64,000 nt of DNA from Lineus longissimus (taxonomy: Eukaryota; Nemertea; Pilidiophora; Heteronemertea; Lineidae), in contig NC_088322.1 in NCBI RefSeq assembly GCF_910592395.1, positions 11,279,431-11,343,430 of the forward strand, written 5' to 3'. Numbering within the stretch: position 1 is the stretch's first letter; every line of letters starts with the position of its first letter. The notes under the pieces were generated by a model. It was not told the origin of the DNA. It saw only the letters and a list, made by a program, of their open reading frames with translations, and did no database searches. Made by a program: the position numbers and the translations under genes. Shown in pieces: positions 32,375 through 44,015 of this stretch.

Positions 32375-32782
32375 ATTGCCTCTACTCGGGGTTTTGCATA
32401 CACGTAGTGACGTAGGAGTGGCTAAACACTGAATCACGGGATGGCTGTTTTCTAGCGTGTCCCCGAAACTGATGAAAGAAGGACTGAGAATTTGAAACAC
32501 AAAAACATGCTGTTGGAACAGAAAGGCTTTGAGACGACGGCCGCACGCTTTAACCATTGTATTTACATTTTCACTGGTTTTTTTCTGATTTTGCTTATCA
32601 AAAATACACGGAGCGGAAAGAACATCAAATAAATCATGTTTTAATATTCAATATAGATGTAACGGTAATTCAGATGTAACACCGAATAGTATATCAAGTG
32701 ATAGGATACAATGTACTATAATAAACAACATACTCCTGTGTACTGTATCCTCTTAGATGCAAGCAAAGCATTTGACAGTGTG

Positions 32783-32866
32783 CGTTTACACCAGGGAAAT
32801 TTAGACCGCATTCGGATTTGATCGGATCTCATCGGGCCTTTTTGCTGTCGTCTAAACGGCCCTTGT
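32783..32866. repeat. Small insertion inside the LINE reverse transcriptase
   Basis: Interrupts the expected frame between DSVR and KLFEKLLD. It starts CGTTTACACCA and ends near TCGTCTAAACGG, which are inverted (CGTTTAnACnA). A tiny MITE is possible. Alternatively this is plain decay. Confidence 0.4.
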
Positions 32867-33585
32867 GTCAAACTTTTTGAAAAACTGTTAGATAGAGGGT
32901 TATGTCCTCTTGTTGCTCGCTTCCTTGTGTTGTGTTACACAAATCAGAGTGTACGGGTTAAGTGGGGAAATCACCTTTCTGAACCGTTTATTGCACGAAA
33001 TGGAGTGAAACAGGGTGGAGTATTATCGCCAACTTTATTTAACTTATATCTGGATACCTTGTTGATAGAGCTAAGACAATCTGGCTTTGGATGTCATGTG
33101 GGCAATATCTATGTTGGAGTTTTCGCCTATGCAGATGATGTAATATTACTTGCACCAACCATGACTGCCTTGAAGTTAATGCTGAAAATTGCTAAGACAT
33201 ATTCCATCAGTCACTTAATCACTTTTAATGCTACAAAAACCAAGTTTATTGTGTTTAGTGTTGGGCCAGATCAGGTCCCAGAATTTGTAATATTTGATAA
33301 CACGATGATTCAATCCAGTGCCTTTGAAATTCATTTGGGGATTCCTATCGGCGCCAGGTTAGGAGATCAACGATTTGATATTGCAATCAACGAATTGTAT
33401 AAAAAAAACGAATATGGTGATGGCTTTTTTCAAACACGCCAATACAGAAAATAGATACGAGCTGTTTGGAACATTTGGCATGTCACTCTGTGGAAGTCAA
33501 CTATGGGATCTTTCTATGACTACCTTCGAAACAATCTCGATAACATGGCGGAAATGTGTTAGGCAAATAATGACCCTGCCATATG

Positions 33586-34680
33586 ATAGATAGATAGATA
33601 GAATTAGCATTTCTATAGCGCCCCATATCACTGTCGCAATGTTCTGTGGCGCTCCCCACCTATAGTTTGAATCACACCCCGAAATAGTCTCGAAATAGAA
33701 ATGTCTTTAGAGAACTTTTGAATGTGGCCAATGAGGTCTCTTGTCGCAGTGTGGCGTCCAAAGTGTTCCACATTTGGGGAGCAAGAATCTCGAATGCTCT
33801 CCCACCAAACGTTCTGAGTCTATATGTTGGCTGAGTTATAATATCCTGCGACCCTGATCTTAGTGGCCGGGTTGGCACGTAGGGAGTGATGAGGCTGCAA
33901 AGGTACCCGGGGGCTGTGCCATGTATCGCTCCGTAGACCAGGACCAACAACTTGTAAATCATTCTTTGCTCCACCGGCAGCCAGTGCAATTCCTTCAGGA
34001 CAGGCGTGATGTGATCAGAGCGCCTAGTTCTGGTAACAAGTCTGGCTGCACGGTTTTGGACAAGTTGAAGTCTGGCCACGGATGACTGACTGCAGCCAGC
34101 AAGGCTGCTATTACAGTAGTCGAGGCGAGAAAGGACCATCGCCCGAGTCAGGCACCCAGCAGCTTCATCAGTCAACTCTTTTCTTACTCTGCCAATGTTG
34201 CGCAGGTGATAAGAACACACACGGACGATGTTGCTCACATGGGCGTCCATAGAGAGGGATGAGTCAAAAAGCACACCTAGATTCCTAATAGGAACATTTG
34301 ACACACTAATCCCAGTTCCCGCGACATCGATTGAATGCATGTTCAGTGACCTGAGCGACTGCGGGGTGCCAAACAGGAGGACTTCAGTCTTATCTGGATT
34401 TCCTTTCAGCTTGTTATCGGCAAGCCACTGGTGAATGATTGCCAGTTTTTCACTCAGCTCCTTCACCTGATGAGGGATAGCAGATCTGTCACGCAAGGCA
34501 GTAATGGCCCTGTAGACCTGTGTGTCATCCGCAAATCCATGCCTTTGAATGTCACATCCTCTAAGCAGTTCTCCGAGTGGTAGAATGTAAACGAGGAAAA
34601 GAATCGGTCCAAGGACCGATCCTTGAGGGACACCAAAGCAAAGTGGTTTCGCAGTCGATAGGTTCCCGTTTATTACCACA
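33586..34680 (-). mobile_element. Nested LINE 3' fragment (CR1/L2-like)
   Basis: The minus-strand frame 33672-34694 covers the second half of a reverse transcriptase: LCFGVPQGSVLGPILF, FADDTQVY, then the thumb and C-terminal region (RNLGVLFDSSLSMD, LSRLDYCNSSLAG, LQLVQNRAARLVT, KELHWLPVEQRM, PLRSGSQD, RAFEILAPQMWN). After the stop there is a GCGCCACAGAA 3' UTR and a (TCTA)n tail, typical of CR1/L2-type elements. CATATG at 33580-33585 and 34681-34686 forms a 6-base target duplication. It is 5'-truncated. The frame is open through 340 codons, so the insertion is young. Confidence 0.9.
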
Positions 34681-34915
34681 CATATGGAACACATAATGTT
34701 CTTATCCCACTCATAGTAAATGATACGGACATTCTAACACAACTTGAAAAGAGACTTTAAAATACATCCTGTCACTACATTCCTTGTCAAATGAATACGT
34801 CCAAATGAGTGTTACTCTACTTAAACTGGGCAGCAACAGTGGCTTGGGAAATAGTCTGAAGCACATCAGTCACAAATACGGCTTCGATAAAGAAGGTTCT
34901 ATTGAGGTGGTTTAA

Positions 34916-35773
34916 TGAGTGATAAAAATTTCCTACAGGCCACAGAAAGAGAAAGACAGGTTGCAGTGCAAATAAGAGATAGACTTGTAATCACTTGTAA
35001 CCACTGCACGCAGCACTTTGCACACCATGGCACTGTAAAATATGTACCTTTTTGATGTACGAAATAAACATATATATAATGAATCAAACATATATCTTCT
35101 TTCTTGCACATTGTCGCTTTTAAGCAATTAAAATAATAGGCTATTGATAATAGACTACTATTGATTATGCTATTCCATAGTTTTATTCTATGAGATGAGA
35201 ACAATTGAAGACAGGAATAAACAATTAATATACAGGGTGCAGTAAAGTACAAAGAACTGATTCGAAAGATATACAAGAAGATCGCTTGAGATTAATTATT
35301 AAGGATAAACATGGATTCTAAAATACCTTGGTACCGTAAAGTCAACTTTTAAATGGAAAATGCATAAGCCTCGTTCTGAGAGTGGAGTGTTTTGGACACG
35401 CAACCAAGATGCTCTACCAAAGTTCCCTCGGGTTGCACTAAAATGTGGAACCATGCACACAGCTCACTTCAGAAGTTTGAGGCTCTCAAAACACTGCTTC
35501 AAACACAAATCAGCCAAGGAAGCATCAACCACCCTAAGTTTTTTAATGAGCACTACACATATTTGCTGAGAAAAACGCTCCAAATAGCCCATTTGCGCGG
35601 ATTTTAGCGTCACTTGAGCGAGCCGATCCGAACTTCCTATACGGGCTGCCGTAACATAATGTAAACAACGGCGCTACCGGCGCTCCGGGCAGGCGATGGA
35701 TGGAATTTGCCAAATTCGCACATATTCAAGTTATTTCGTGGCCTATCTTTTTAAGTTTGAGGTATTTTAGAAT
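34916..35773. other. Gene-free stretch
   Basis: No supported gene. It includes an AT-rich part (35040-35300) and ends near the foldback MITE. The minus-strand open frame at 34899-35276 has no recognisable motif or splice context. Confidence 0.5.
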
Positions 35774-35946
35774 AGAAATTGAACCCTCGGCTTCGGACCT
35801 TGGTTGAGTTACCAAGACACTCTCGGGTGGAGCTAAAATTTCGTCCAAACCCTCGCCTGTCGGCTCGGGTTTGGACTGTATTTTAGCTCCACCCTCGAGT
35901 GTCTTGGTAACTCAACCAAGGTCCTCCGCCTCGGGTTCAATTCCTT
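35774..35946. repeat. Foldback MITE, near-perfect palindrome
   Basis: The left arm TTGAACCCTCGG..ACCTTGGTTGAGTTACCAAG..GGGTGGAGCTAAAAT pairs with the right arm ATTTTAGCTCCACCC..CTTGGTAACTCAACCAAGGT..CGGGTTCAA. Arms are about 65 bases, and the loop itself holds TCCAAACCCTCG facing CGGGTTTGGA. The whole unit could form one long hairpin. Confidence 0.85.
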
Positions 35947-36081
35947 AAGCAGAAAGGGTCCCGGGAAAAAAAGGAAAGAAAAAGGGTCTGAACAACGGTT
36001 TTGGAAACGCTCCGGAGAATTTGTACACATGCAGATGTATCAGACATAACCATAAATACCTCCCACTCTTGAACAGACATA

Positions 36082-36312
36082 CTATATAAAACATTGTTTG
36101 TCTCCCCCAATACCTTCTAAAACTGATTCTTCTGCTTGATTGTAAAAACTTTGAAAAAGGGAAATGTCCATAACTTTCAATGAATTTTCAAAAAGTTTAT
36201 CTCTCTGCGGGATGAGGTATTCGCAGTGCAGGATTATATGATTAACGATATCGGAACAAAATGTTTTAAATAATTTACATTCAACTACATTATGTTGTTT
36301 GCAGAAACACAC
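36082..36312 (-). mobile_element. Probable LINE C-terminal fragment
   Basis: Encodes FCSDIVNHIILHCEYLIPQR followed by DKLFENSLKVM and EESVLEGIGG. This resembles the cysteine/histidine segment and following region near the end of animal LINE pol proteins (T.EH.L..CP....R..L). No other domain of the element is present. Confidence 0.5.
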
Positions 36313-37699
36313 ATTGCGTTTATTGAGATTACTCTAATTTAGCAGATGAATAATAAATAAGCATATTTCTATCAATAGTAGTATCGGGAGAAATACATTT
36401 GTGGATCCCCTCTAGAGACTATTGTCGTCGCTAATTAACCATGCAAATTTCACGCCTTCAGGTCACGGCTGCACACTTCGCTGCACACGCCCGTGCCAAT
36501 CAAAATTATTTTCCTCGGCACGTGACCTGAGACGGCCAATCAGCTTTAGTGTTGCCCCGCGTCCTTCGACCCAAATTTCTAGGGGTCATTCCAATGTAGT
36601 ATTTGTTGGAGACAACACCACGCTCGTTATTTCTTACCCACCCTCCCTCACCTTCTCCGCGTTCCTAATTGTCCCTTTTTTTCATGTGTCCCAACTTTGG
36701 GTCACAATCTTGGGGCGGTTTTTGCCCCACTCCATGGTTTTTTCATGGCCCCATATCATCCAGCTGCTTCTTATAAATACCAAAATCATCTGCGCTGGAA
36801 TTTCAATATAATTTCGGGGCCCATCATTATTATAAATCTTAAAATAAAAAGTCACTCAGTGTCCTTTTTATGTCCATATCGCCTTATGCCTCAATATGTT
36901 CACAGCCGGTTCAGGGGAAGGTGCTTGTCCTAACTAACTGGCACAACCTTTATGCCAGTTTCCTTTTCTTATCAAAAATAATTCTTCCCAACAAGCACCT
37001 TTCTCGTTCTGGGTTGTTCCCTGTTATAAAACAACCCAGTTCTGGGATGTTCACAACCTTTGTATATAGTCACAACCCCGGAGGAGACACCACAAATTCA
37101 TTTGCAGGTCAATAAACAAACTCGCCCTAGTGCAGAAATTTAAAATTGGTCAATGAAGAAATGGAGGGCCTCCATCTTAAGAAGTAAGTGCAAAAGTGGA
37201 GAGACTTGCACTGAGTATTGTGGTTGCCCAAGCCTCTAAGCCGGATTACTACTGAAATGCTTTACTCGTCAGCGTTTTTTTCAGCCATTGGCGTTCTCAT
37301 CCATGCATCAGCAAGCTTCTAACCCAATAATTATGTACTCTTCTTCATAAGGCAGCTATCGTTAATGTTCTCAAGCTTAGCTTCGGACTTCAATACATGT
37401 AATCACTGGTAGAGTGTTTATTAAACCGAAATATATTGTCTAGTTGGACCATTATCGGGGTTAATTTCATTACTACCACCTGGCATAAACTTTGCGATAA
37501 TATTCAGCTACGAGACGTTTGTCCAAAGTTTATTTCGCTGCATTCAGTTTTTAAATGTTCCGAAAAGACAACCGGGTTTGCAGAATTATTTAGACCTATG
37601 TCATCCACAATCCCTCTTTGAAGTAGATATATATTGCATCGTTTTTCTGTTTAACACCTTTCAAACCATGAAATTTGCAGTGTAGGTCGTGTGTGATGG
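36313..37699. other. Gene-free stretch
   Basis: Pyrimidine-rich 36600-36760, then AT-rich. The open frame at 36422-36811 has low-complexity composition and no recognisable motif. Nothing else is supported. Confidence 0.5.
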
Positions 37700-37991
37700 C
37701 AGTATCTAAAACCACATACCCACATACCCACATACCCACATACCCACATGCCCACATGCCCACATGCCAATTTTTTCCAGGTGGGGCAATCCAATGACAG
37801 TTTAACTGTTGTTAAAGGAAAATCTGTCCATCTTTCGACCTTAGAAGGCGCCATCGCCAGTAACTTATGTCGATATTTCCACCGGATGTGGTACTCTGCC
37901 AAATGGGAATATCTTCGGGTATGCGGGTATGCGGGTATGCGGGTATGTGGTACGTGGTACGTGGTACGTGGTATGTGGTTTTAGATACTAC
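37700..37991. mobile_element. Foldback element with tandem-repeat arms
   Basis: The ends are inverted: CAGTATCTAAAACCACATAC on the left and GTATGTGGTTTTAGATACT on the right. Inside the left end is a tandem of CCCACATA and then CCCACATG words (37713-37765). Inside the right end is a tandem of ATGCGGGT and then GGTACGTG words (37918-37975). The centre (about 37770-37915) is unique. It has the same plan as the 2-kb element at 599-2630 but no shared sequence. Confidence 0.8.
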
Positions 37992-38127
37992 CGTGTGTGA
38001 TAACTTCAAGGTTTGGGGACGGTCTTAACGTTGCGCTTTAGGGATGGACTTACTGGACTTTGCGCAACACAACGCAATGAGCGAAGTGGGGGAGCGACCA
38101 CTTCTTGCTTCTCGGCCACAGAATACC

Positions 38128-38402
38128 TACATATTGTGAATGGTGTAGTGCATCGGTCATGGGTTCGAATCTTGATATTTACTCCTCAAAGAAGCGGTGC
38201 AATACGTTCGTCATGGGCGCGAATCTGGATATTTACTCCTCTGCAATGTGATGGTGTAGTTCTTTAGTCATTGAATCGACTTTTGGAAATTTTCTTCAAC
38301 GGAGGTGGCGTAGTTCTTCGGTCATAGGTTCGATTCATGAGATATTCTCTTCAACGGGGTAGTGTGTAGTGCTTTGGTCATAGTTTCGATCTTGAGATTG
38401 AC
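38128..38402 (+). repeat. Five-unit tandem repeat carrying a tRNA B-box-like core
   Basis: Units of about 52-60 bases share GTGTAGT(G/T)CTT(C/T)GGTCAT followed by GGTTCGAATCTTGA and then ATTTACTCCTC or TTCTCTTCAACGG. The GGTTCGAATC core equals the RNA polymerase III B box in units 1 and 4 and is eroded in the others. No A box or cloverleaf is found, so no tRNA is called. Confidence 0.6.
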
Positions 38403-38428
38403 TCTTTGGTGTGGTGTGGGTCTCACCC

Positions 38429-38445
38429 CCCCCCCCCCCCCGTTT
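38429..38445. repeat. Poly-C tract
   Basis: Uninterrupted C run of about 16-17 bases directly after the B-box-like repeat. Prone to slippage and sequencing error. Confidence 0.9.
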
Positions 38446-38634
38446 ACCTCAATATATAGCATACCTTTCATCTGCCGCGTTGGCACCACCTATCTATCCC
38501 CATCCAGCGCATAATAAGGGAATTCAATTTTTCTAAAGGGGACTATTTTTCTACGCGACCATAAAATGTTGCCCTAATTGTGTCTCCAAACAGGAAGGGT
38601 GAAATTTTCTATCTGGTATTGAAAGTCTTCTCTC

Positions 38635-38822
38635 ATTAAAAAACGTGAATTTATAATTGAATTTTAAAATGTCCAATTGCGGAAATACCTACGAAATATA
38701 AATTTCAACAACATTGCCGTTGTGTAGATTGATATGCAAATACTATGAATACCAAGTTTAAACAAATTTCAACATTGCCGTTGTGTAGACTGATATACAA
38801 ATACTATGAATACCAAGTTGTT
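38635..38822. repeat. TTAA-type MITE with doubled inner unit
   Basis: Contains AATTGAATTTTAAAATGTCC and then two consecutive copies of the segment AACATTGCCGTTGTGTAGA..TATGAATACCAAGTT. It is cut at its right end. It lies downstream of TTC23. Confidence 0.7.
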
Positions 38823-39051
38823 TTTTTAAGGATTTTATTCTTTTGAAACTAAAGGCACCTTTGACTTGGAGAAAATAACATGCCGCTAATGTGTCCATCT
38901 TTTCTTCGGCGATCACAAACATTGGCCACAGCAAATTTCCTGTTCTACAATATCTAAAGACTCCTCCTTGTAAATATAATGTGTTAATGAGATAGCTTGG
39001 ACGTACATCCGTTCATCATCTCTGTTCTATAATGTTCTATGGTACTAATGT

Positions 39052-42000
39052 TTATGCTATGAATCCTCCAGAACTAGAACTCCGGTTGACAATACTTGAA
39101 AATCGGGGCCGAGTCTTGAGCTCTTCTTTCTTTGATCTAGGTTGTGTTGATGCGATTCTTGGATTTCTGAAACGGGAGAACAGTAAATGAGCAGAATCCA
39201 GATGAATGGAGGTGGGTGGCATACTGCAGTATGATAAGGTTTTGAGGACCTGGCTCCCATCATCCAGCAGGTCCCAGCCAAGCTAGTCAAGACTCCTGCA
39301 GACGTGCGGTGAGGTCTGTTGAAGAAGAGAGCCAGGCCTTGCAGGTGGAGCAACCATAACCTACCTGACTACACAACAGCAAAGCTGAAATTTAAATTCA
39401 AATCGCATTAACGCAACTGGAAATTTTCAAATTCAATTACAAATTTCCTTTTTTTAACGAACAGTGTTGGCCTTAAAGGCCTACGCCATTCGTCAAAAAT
39501 TTTGAATTTGTACTCGAATTTAAAAATGTCCAATTGCGAAAAAACATACTAAGTATAAATTTCAACATTGCCGTTGTGTAGACTGATATACTACTATGAA
39601 TACCAAGTTTAAACAAATTCGTATTCAAAATAACTGCACGACAGCACTGTGTATTAGTAGATTTCTATTCAACTACGAACGGGGTACCACTTTAAGGACA
39701 GGAACAGTGAGATGGATGCTTCCTTGATAACTTACGCCATGATCATGTCAATGCTGCTCTGTGTGTTCTTCGTCCTCTTACCGCCAGCTCCATACAGCAT
39801 TGTCTCAATAGAAAGGCACTGCAAGTAGATTATATTGTAGTATCAAGGCCAACAATGCCTATAATGTGTGACCATCACACCAAAATCGATAGTAGGTCAC
39901 ATGTTTATAAAGCTTAGGTTTTAGCAACATGTTGATTCCAGGTACTACATGAACTACTCCCTTCTTTGGAGGGGTGCCTGAGATATTCAGAATATATCGT
40001 TAGAATTTGTCAAGGGCATAATTACATCTACTCCGTCAATTTCCTTAGTCTGAATCGCACTGCAGTGATTATTCGTTCCCATTTGCAACACCGACAAATT
40101 TCTTGAATATTTATTTATGACATTCATCGAAAACTCTTTATTGATAAGAGATAAAGGCTCATTACCTTTTGAAAGAATTTGAGAGACAGTTCCATGTCTC
40201 CCTGAGCTAGGTGGACGGACGCAACCAGTTTATATGTATCAGCAACTTCCTGGCTGTTATCACCAAATACCTCCTTCTTGGCCGCAATTGACTTCTTCAG
40301 TAATGAGATGGCCTCCTGAATACAGAAAAGACTATTCTTAGTGATTTATACGGGTCTTTTTCTCAAATTACAATCAAATTAGCGCAGTCTTATCCATCAT
40401 GTTCGAGACATATCCCTCATTGTTGGCGAGCCGGCTCTGATGCTGGAAATGAACAGAATAGAGGCTTGCCTGCTGTCTGTCAGTTCGCACCATAAGTTTA
40501 GCCAGCTCATCCTCTGCTTCGACAGTTTTGGCATGATTTGGTCCATAGGCCACTTGGTAGGTGATGAGGGCTTCGTTCATGTAACTCTCGGCAGATGCTG
40601 CAATGGATGATTTTAGACTGCTAATGCTATTACTTTAAAGGACCTCACAAAAGCTCCTCACTACCCCTTGTTTGGGCTCCTGACCTGACTCTCGCTGTCT
40701 TAGGTCAAGCACTGACATTTTTTTCATTTAACAAAGATTGAATAGAGCAAGTTCAATCCATTTGCCCAAACCAGTGTAAACATTGGACCCACTTCCTTTT
40801 CCCATAAGCAATGTGAAAATTCTCACGCAACCAATCAACACATTGTCTTCTTTAGTAAGTCCTTGCACATCATTTGCCTCTGATTAATTGGTGGAATTTT
40901 CGGAAAATTTCGAAAAAATTTGCCCCCTTAGGTGTGCTGTATTATGCACTATGCGCAATTATGATCAATTTCACACTGTCTTGACCTCTATGACTCAATA
41001 AGTGTGGCCTTGAAAAGTAGGTGAATTCTGTGTCATCCTGCACTACGATTAAAGTTTCTGCGACTATGCGATAAGCCCGAGGCTTATTGTATAATCGCAG
41101 CCAACACCTACCCTCCCCAGCCGGATCTCCAGTCTGAGCATAAGCTGCTGCCAACACCATTGCAGTCTCAGCTACCTCCACAGCGCCCTCTTTGTAACTG
41201 AAACCCAAAGAGTCAACACGTGCTAGATCCACAAAGATTCATTAACTTGACTCTTGATGATAATTCTATAACAAGCAACAGGAGACTTACATTGAGTTGA
41301 TAATCATACATTACAGATTCTTCAGCACCAAGGCTCACCAGGGTTACCCAATGACAGCAGTTCAACTCAAGGGCACAGAAATTTGTTCAGGAAACCGTAT
41401 TTCCAACAATTTCAAATGCAATCTTTTACCAACGTTGATAAGGGAAGGTATGAAGACTTACTGTTCCGAAGCAACCACATGTGCCTGGTAGTACATCTCG
41501 ACAGCTCGCGACTGATTGGCTAGTTTGCCCTTGGCCTGTTCAACCTGTCCGATACTCTGATAGACAGGAATCAAGTCGATGCTATCGTCCCCATGCACCA
41601 ACTTAATCAGATCTATTGCCTTCTCTAAGAAACGAATGGAATTAGCAAACTTCTGTTGCTTTGCATTTACCCTGAAATGAATGAAAACACATCTTGAACT
41701 ACTTCATAGACAAAATTGCAATTGACGAATTGGGACACTAATCTGCCGAGACCAATGGGCCAAATCCAAAAACATGTCATTCGAACAACGTTTTGGGGGC
41801 AAACCTGTCTTCAATACCCAACCGGTTGCACTAAAGGTCGTACATGTGGACATCATCCTGATTCACATGGTTTAACACCCCTTTCAAATGTACAGTATCC
41901 GTGCTCATTGCAATAGATTTATGACGTCTTACTTGGCAAGTCCAATGCATATTTTAATGTCCATCTCATCTGTATCGGCCACATCAAGAACATTCAACTT

Positions 42001-44002
42001 GGCTCTGTCTTTACTCTGTTTCTCAGCGGTCATCAGGCATTTCTCAGCTTCATTTAACCTGGAAAACAAATTTTGGGTCCAAAACTAGTGTTCTTGATAG
42101 AGAGGGTGTCCTTAATAGAGAGATATCCGCTAAGGGAGGTTCCATAATGGATTATATTAGGGATAGCCTAAATTGGGCCATTTATATAATATATTATTTC
42201 GAAGTTAGTTTAGTTAAGTGGTAGATTGCTTATAGTAAGAATATTAGTGACGACCAGCATCAGAAAATTGGGATAGAAGACTGAGCATACCTTTGTAGGG
42301 CAATCAGAGCTAAACCCATGGCGTAGTGAATTTGTATGTTCACTCCAATGATATTAGCACGCTCGTCATCTGATCCAGCGACATGCCTCGTATTGTACAT
42401 CACGTTCTTGGCCGTTTCAGCATGTGCCTGGGCTTGTACAGGGTAGTCTTAAAAAAACAGCAAAATGTTGAAAAACACCATGATAAAATCAGCGATGTGA
42501 CCAATGCAATATTTGAAAAGTCTTGAGAGAGTGTACATTTGAATTTGTACCATTGCCTAGGATTTACTGAACCCTCAAATTTGATCATTTTGTGAACCGG
42601 GTAATGTAAAAGTTATAACCGTAAGCCCATATAGTGGAACCGGCCTGGGAACCGTAAGCCCCTATATTGGAACCGGCCTGGTAACATGACCAAGCATAGG
42701 ACCTAATTCAGATGTTCATATTACTGCAGCAGTTGTGCTAGTGGGATTGGAATTCCGAGGAATCATGATGAGGAGGAGCTTTCTCAAATTCAAACCTACA
42801 TCAACGAGATCACTTGAATCCCTCACCTTTTAATTCGAAATAGCCCCTTGCCAAGTTGGCATAAGCTTCTGCAAGTTTCCAGTGACCATCACCATAGACT
42901 ATCCTAGCCAAGGCTGTGCACCGGATAAGTTCTTGCAGAGCTTCATCAAACTACAAAGGAAAAATACACAAACTAAACTTCTACATACAACACAGTGTGC
43001 ATGACCAAAATTGTACCCCGACTACCAAATGTACTATGCTACCCCTTATCCCAAATGCCTGAAAAAAGTTTCAAATGAATTACAGTGTATGACCCCTTTT
43101 GATCTGGTGAAGCCAAGACCCTTTTCGTTCGAATCAAAGTCCTCATTTTCACTGCATTTTTAAGTATACTCGTTAAAAAATTATTTAAATCGGCGAAAGC
43201 TGGCTGGCTCTATACGTATATGTGTGCAATGTTCAAGATAAAATCATGATGTCTGCAAAAAATGCAACCTGAAATCACAAGATCTGGTCCTACCTTTTTT
43301 TCAGAACTAAACTTCTTTGCCTTTTTCTCAGATCTCGCTAGTTTTTTATCAGGAGGGGATGTATCAACTTCATTCAAACCATTTTTATTTCTCCTTCGTC
43401 TGTGCCTCGAGGAGGATTTAGGTGTTCCTACCACTGACCCTTCTTCAGACCTGCAAAGTGCAATTCAATTTAGGAAACTTTTCTAAATGTGCCCCTGTGG
43501 ACAGATGGACTGACTGCCTCACTGGCAGTCTGATGGACTGACGGACAGACAGACCGTCACATGAATAGCTATTTATAATTTAAAAAGCTCAACTGAGCTA
43601 AAAATGCACAACTGCAAGAACAATAAAGGCCACATATCTTCTTCATATGTGAAAGGTGTTTCCCTGGGGTAATTATTTCACTGTTGGCAAAATATCCAAG
43701 AATGTAAAATTGAACCATTTTCCGAATTGGCATAGATATGGATTGTTCGTTCCTTCCAAAGATTTTGGATTTGGCAAGGAAGGATGTGTAGTTTCTTCGT
43801 TCCAAGAAACCCATCGAGTTTCAACGGTTTACTGTAAGATATGTTTCTGTTCTTGCTCTTTTTATAATTTCTAACAATTTTGAAGCAAGTCTAGCAAAAC
43901 TAACCCTTCCTCTGTGACATCAGTTCTAGCAGTAGACATAGCATCCTCATCTTCTGATATCCGTGACCTCTCATTCTCATCAGATAATTGATCGATGTCC
44001 AT
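39052..44002 (-). CDS. TTC23: Tetratricopeptide repeat protein 23 (TTC23) orthologue
   Basis: Eleven coding exons join in frame to 477 residues: 43905-44002, 43294-43450, 42827-42950, 42291-42447, 41933-42058, 41462-41671, 41112-41197, 40470-40597, 40166-40315, 39736-39818, 39052-39166. TPR-bearing stretches align by eye with vertebrate TTC23: [72 protein letters not shown]. The N-terminal ~85 residues are acidic then lysine/arginine-rich and poorly conserved. Known vertebrate TTC23 localises to the ciliary base (EvC zone) and modulates Hedgehog signalling. The intron after 40470-40597 has a GC donor (CAG|GCAAGC). I start at ATG 44002; its exon extends to an acceptor at 44015, so an upstream 5' exon exists. 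Paralogue TTC23L is a possible alternative name. Confidence 0.93.
39396..39695. repeat. Two abutting TTAA MITE copies in opposite orientation
   Basis: 39473-39695 is a full copy from TTAAAGGCCTACGCCATTCG to GGGGTACCACTTTAA. 39396-39475 is the start of another copy in reverse (TTAACGAACAGTGTTGGCC read rightwards toward the shared CCTTAAAGG). They lie in the last intron of TTC23. Confidence 0.75.
42069..42145. repeat. Fragment of the GTCCTTAATAGAGAG MITE
   Basis: CCAAAACTAGTGTTCTTGAT followed by AGAGAGGGTGTCCTTAATAG matches the right half of the elements at 52100-52270 and 57411-57572. It is intronic in TTC23. Confidence 0.65.
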
Positions 44003-44015
44003 CTCAGAAATAGTT

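Larger units (their letters stand above)
32724..34915 (+). mobile_element. LINE (pol fragment), interrupted by a nested LINE
   Basis: Shows ordered reverse-transcriptase motifs: CILLDASKAFDSVR, then NGVKQGGVLSPTLFNLYLDT, then FAYADDVILLAPT with the catalytic YADD. A C-terminal part after the nested insert ends LLKLGSNSGLG..HKYGFDKEGSIEVV at a stop at 34913-34915. It is disabled by an insert of about 80 bases near 32783, an internal frameshift near 33400, the nested element at 33586-34680 and a frameshift near 34758. No endonuclease domain is visible upstream, so it is 5'-truncated. Confidence 0.88.

Noticed and set aside
33375-33593. A separate small gene MILQSTNCIKKTN...
   Set aside because: It is the frameshifted continuation of the outer LINE reverse transcriptase.
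36422-36811. 129-codon open frame on the plus strand
   Set aside because: No start context, domains or splice partners. Composition is that of pyrimidine-rich non-coding DNA.
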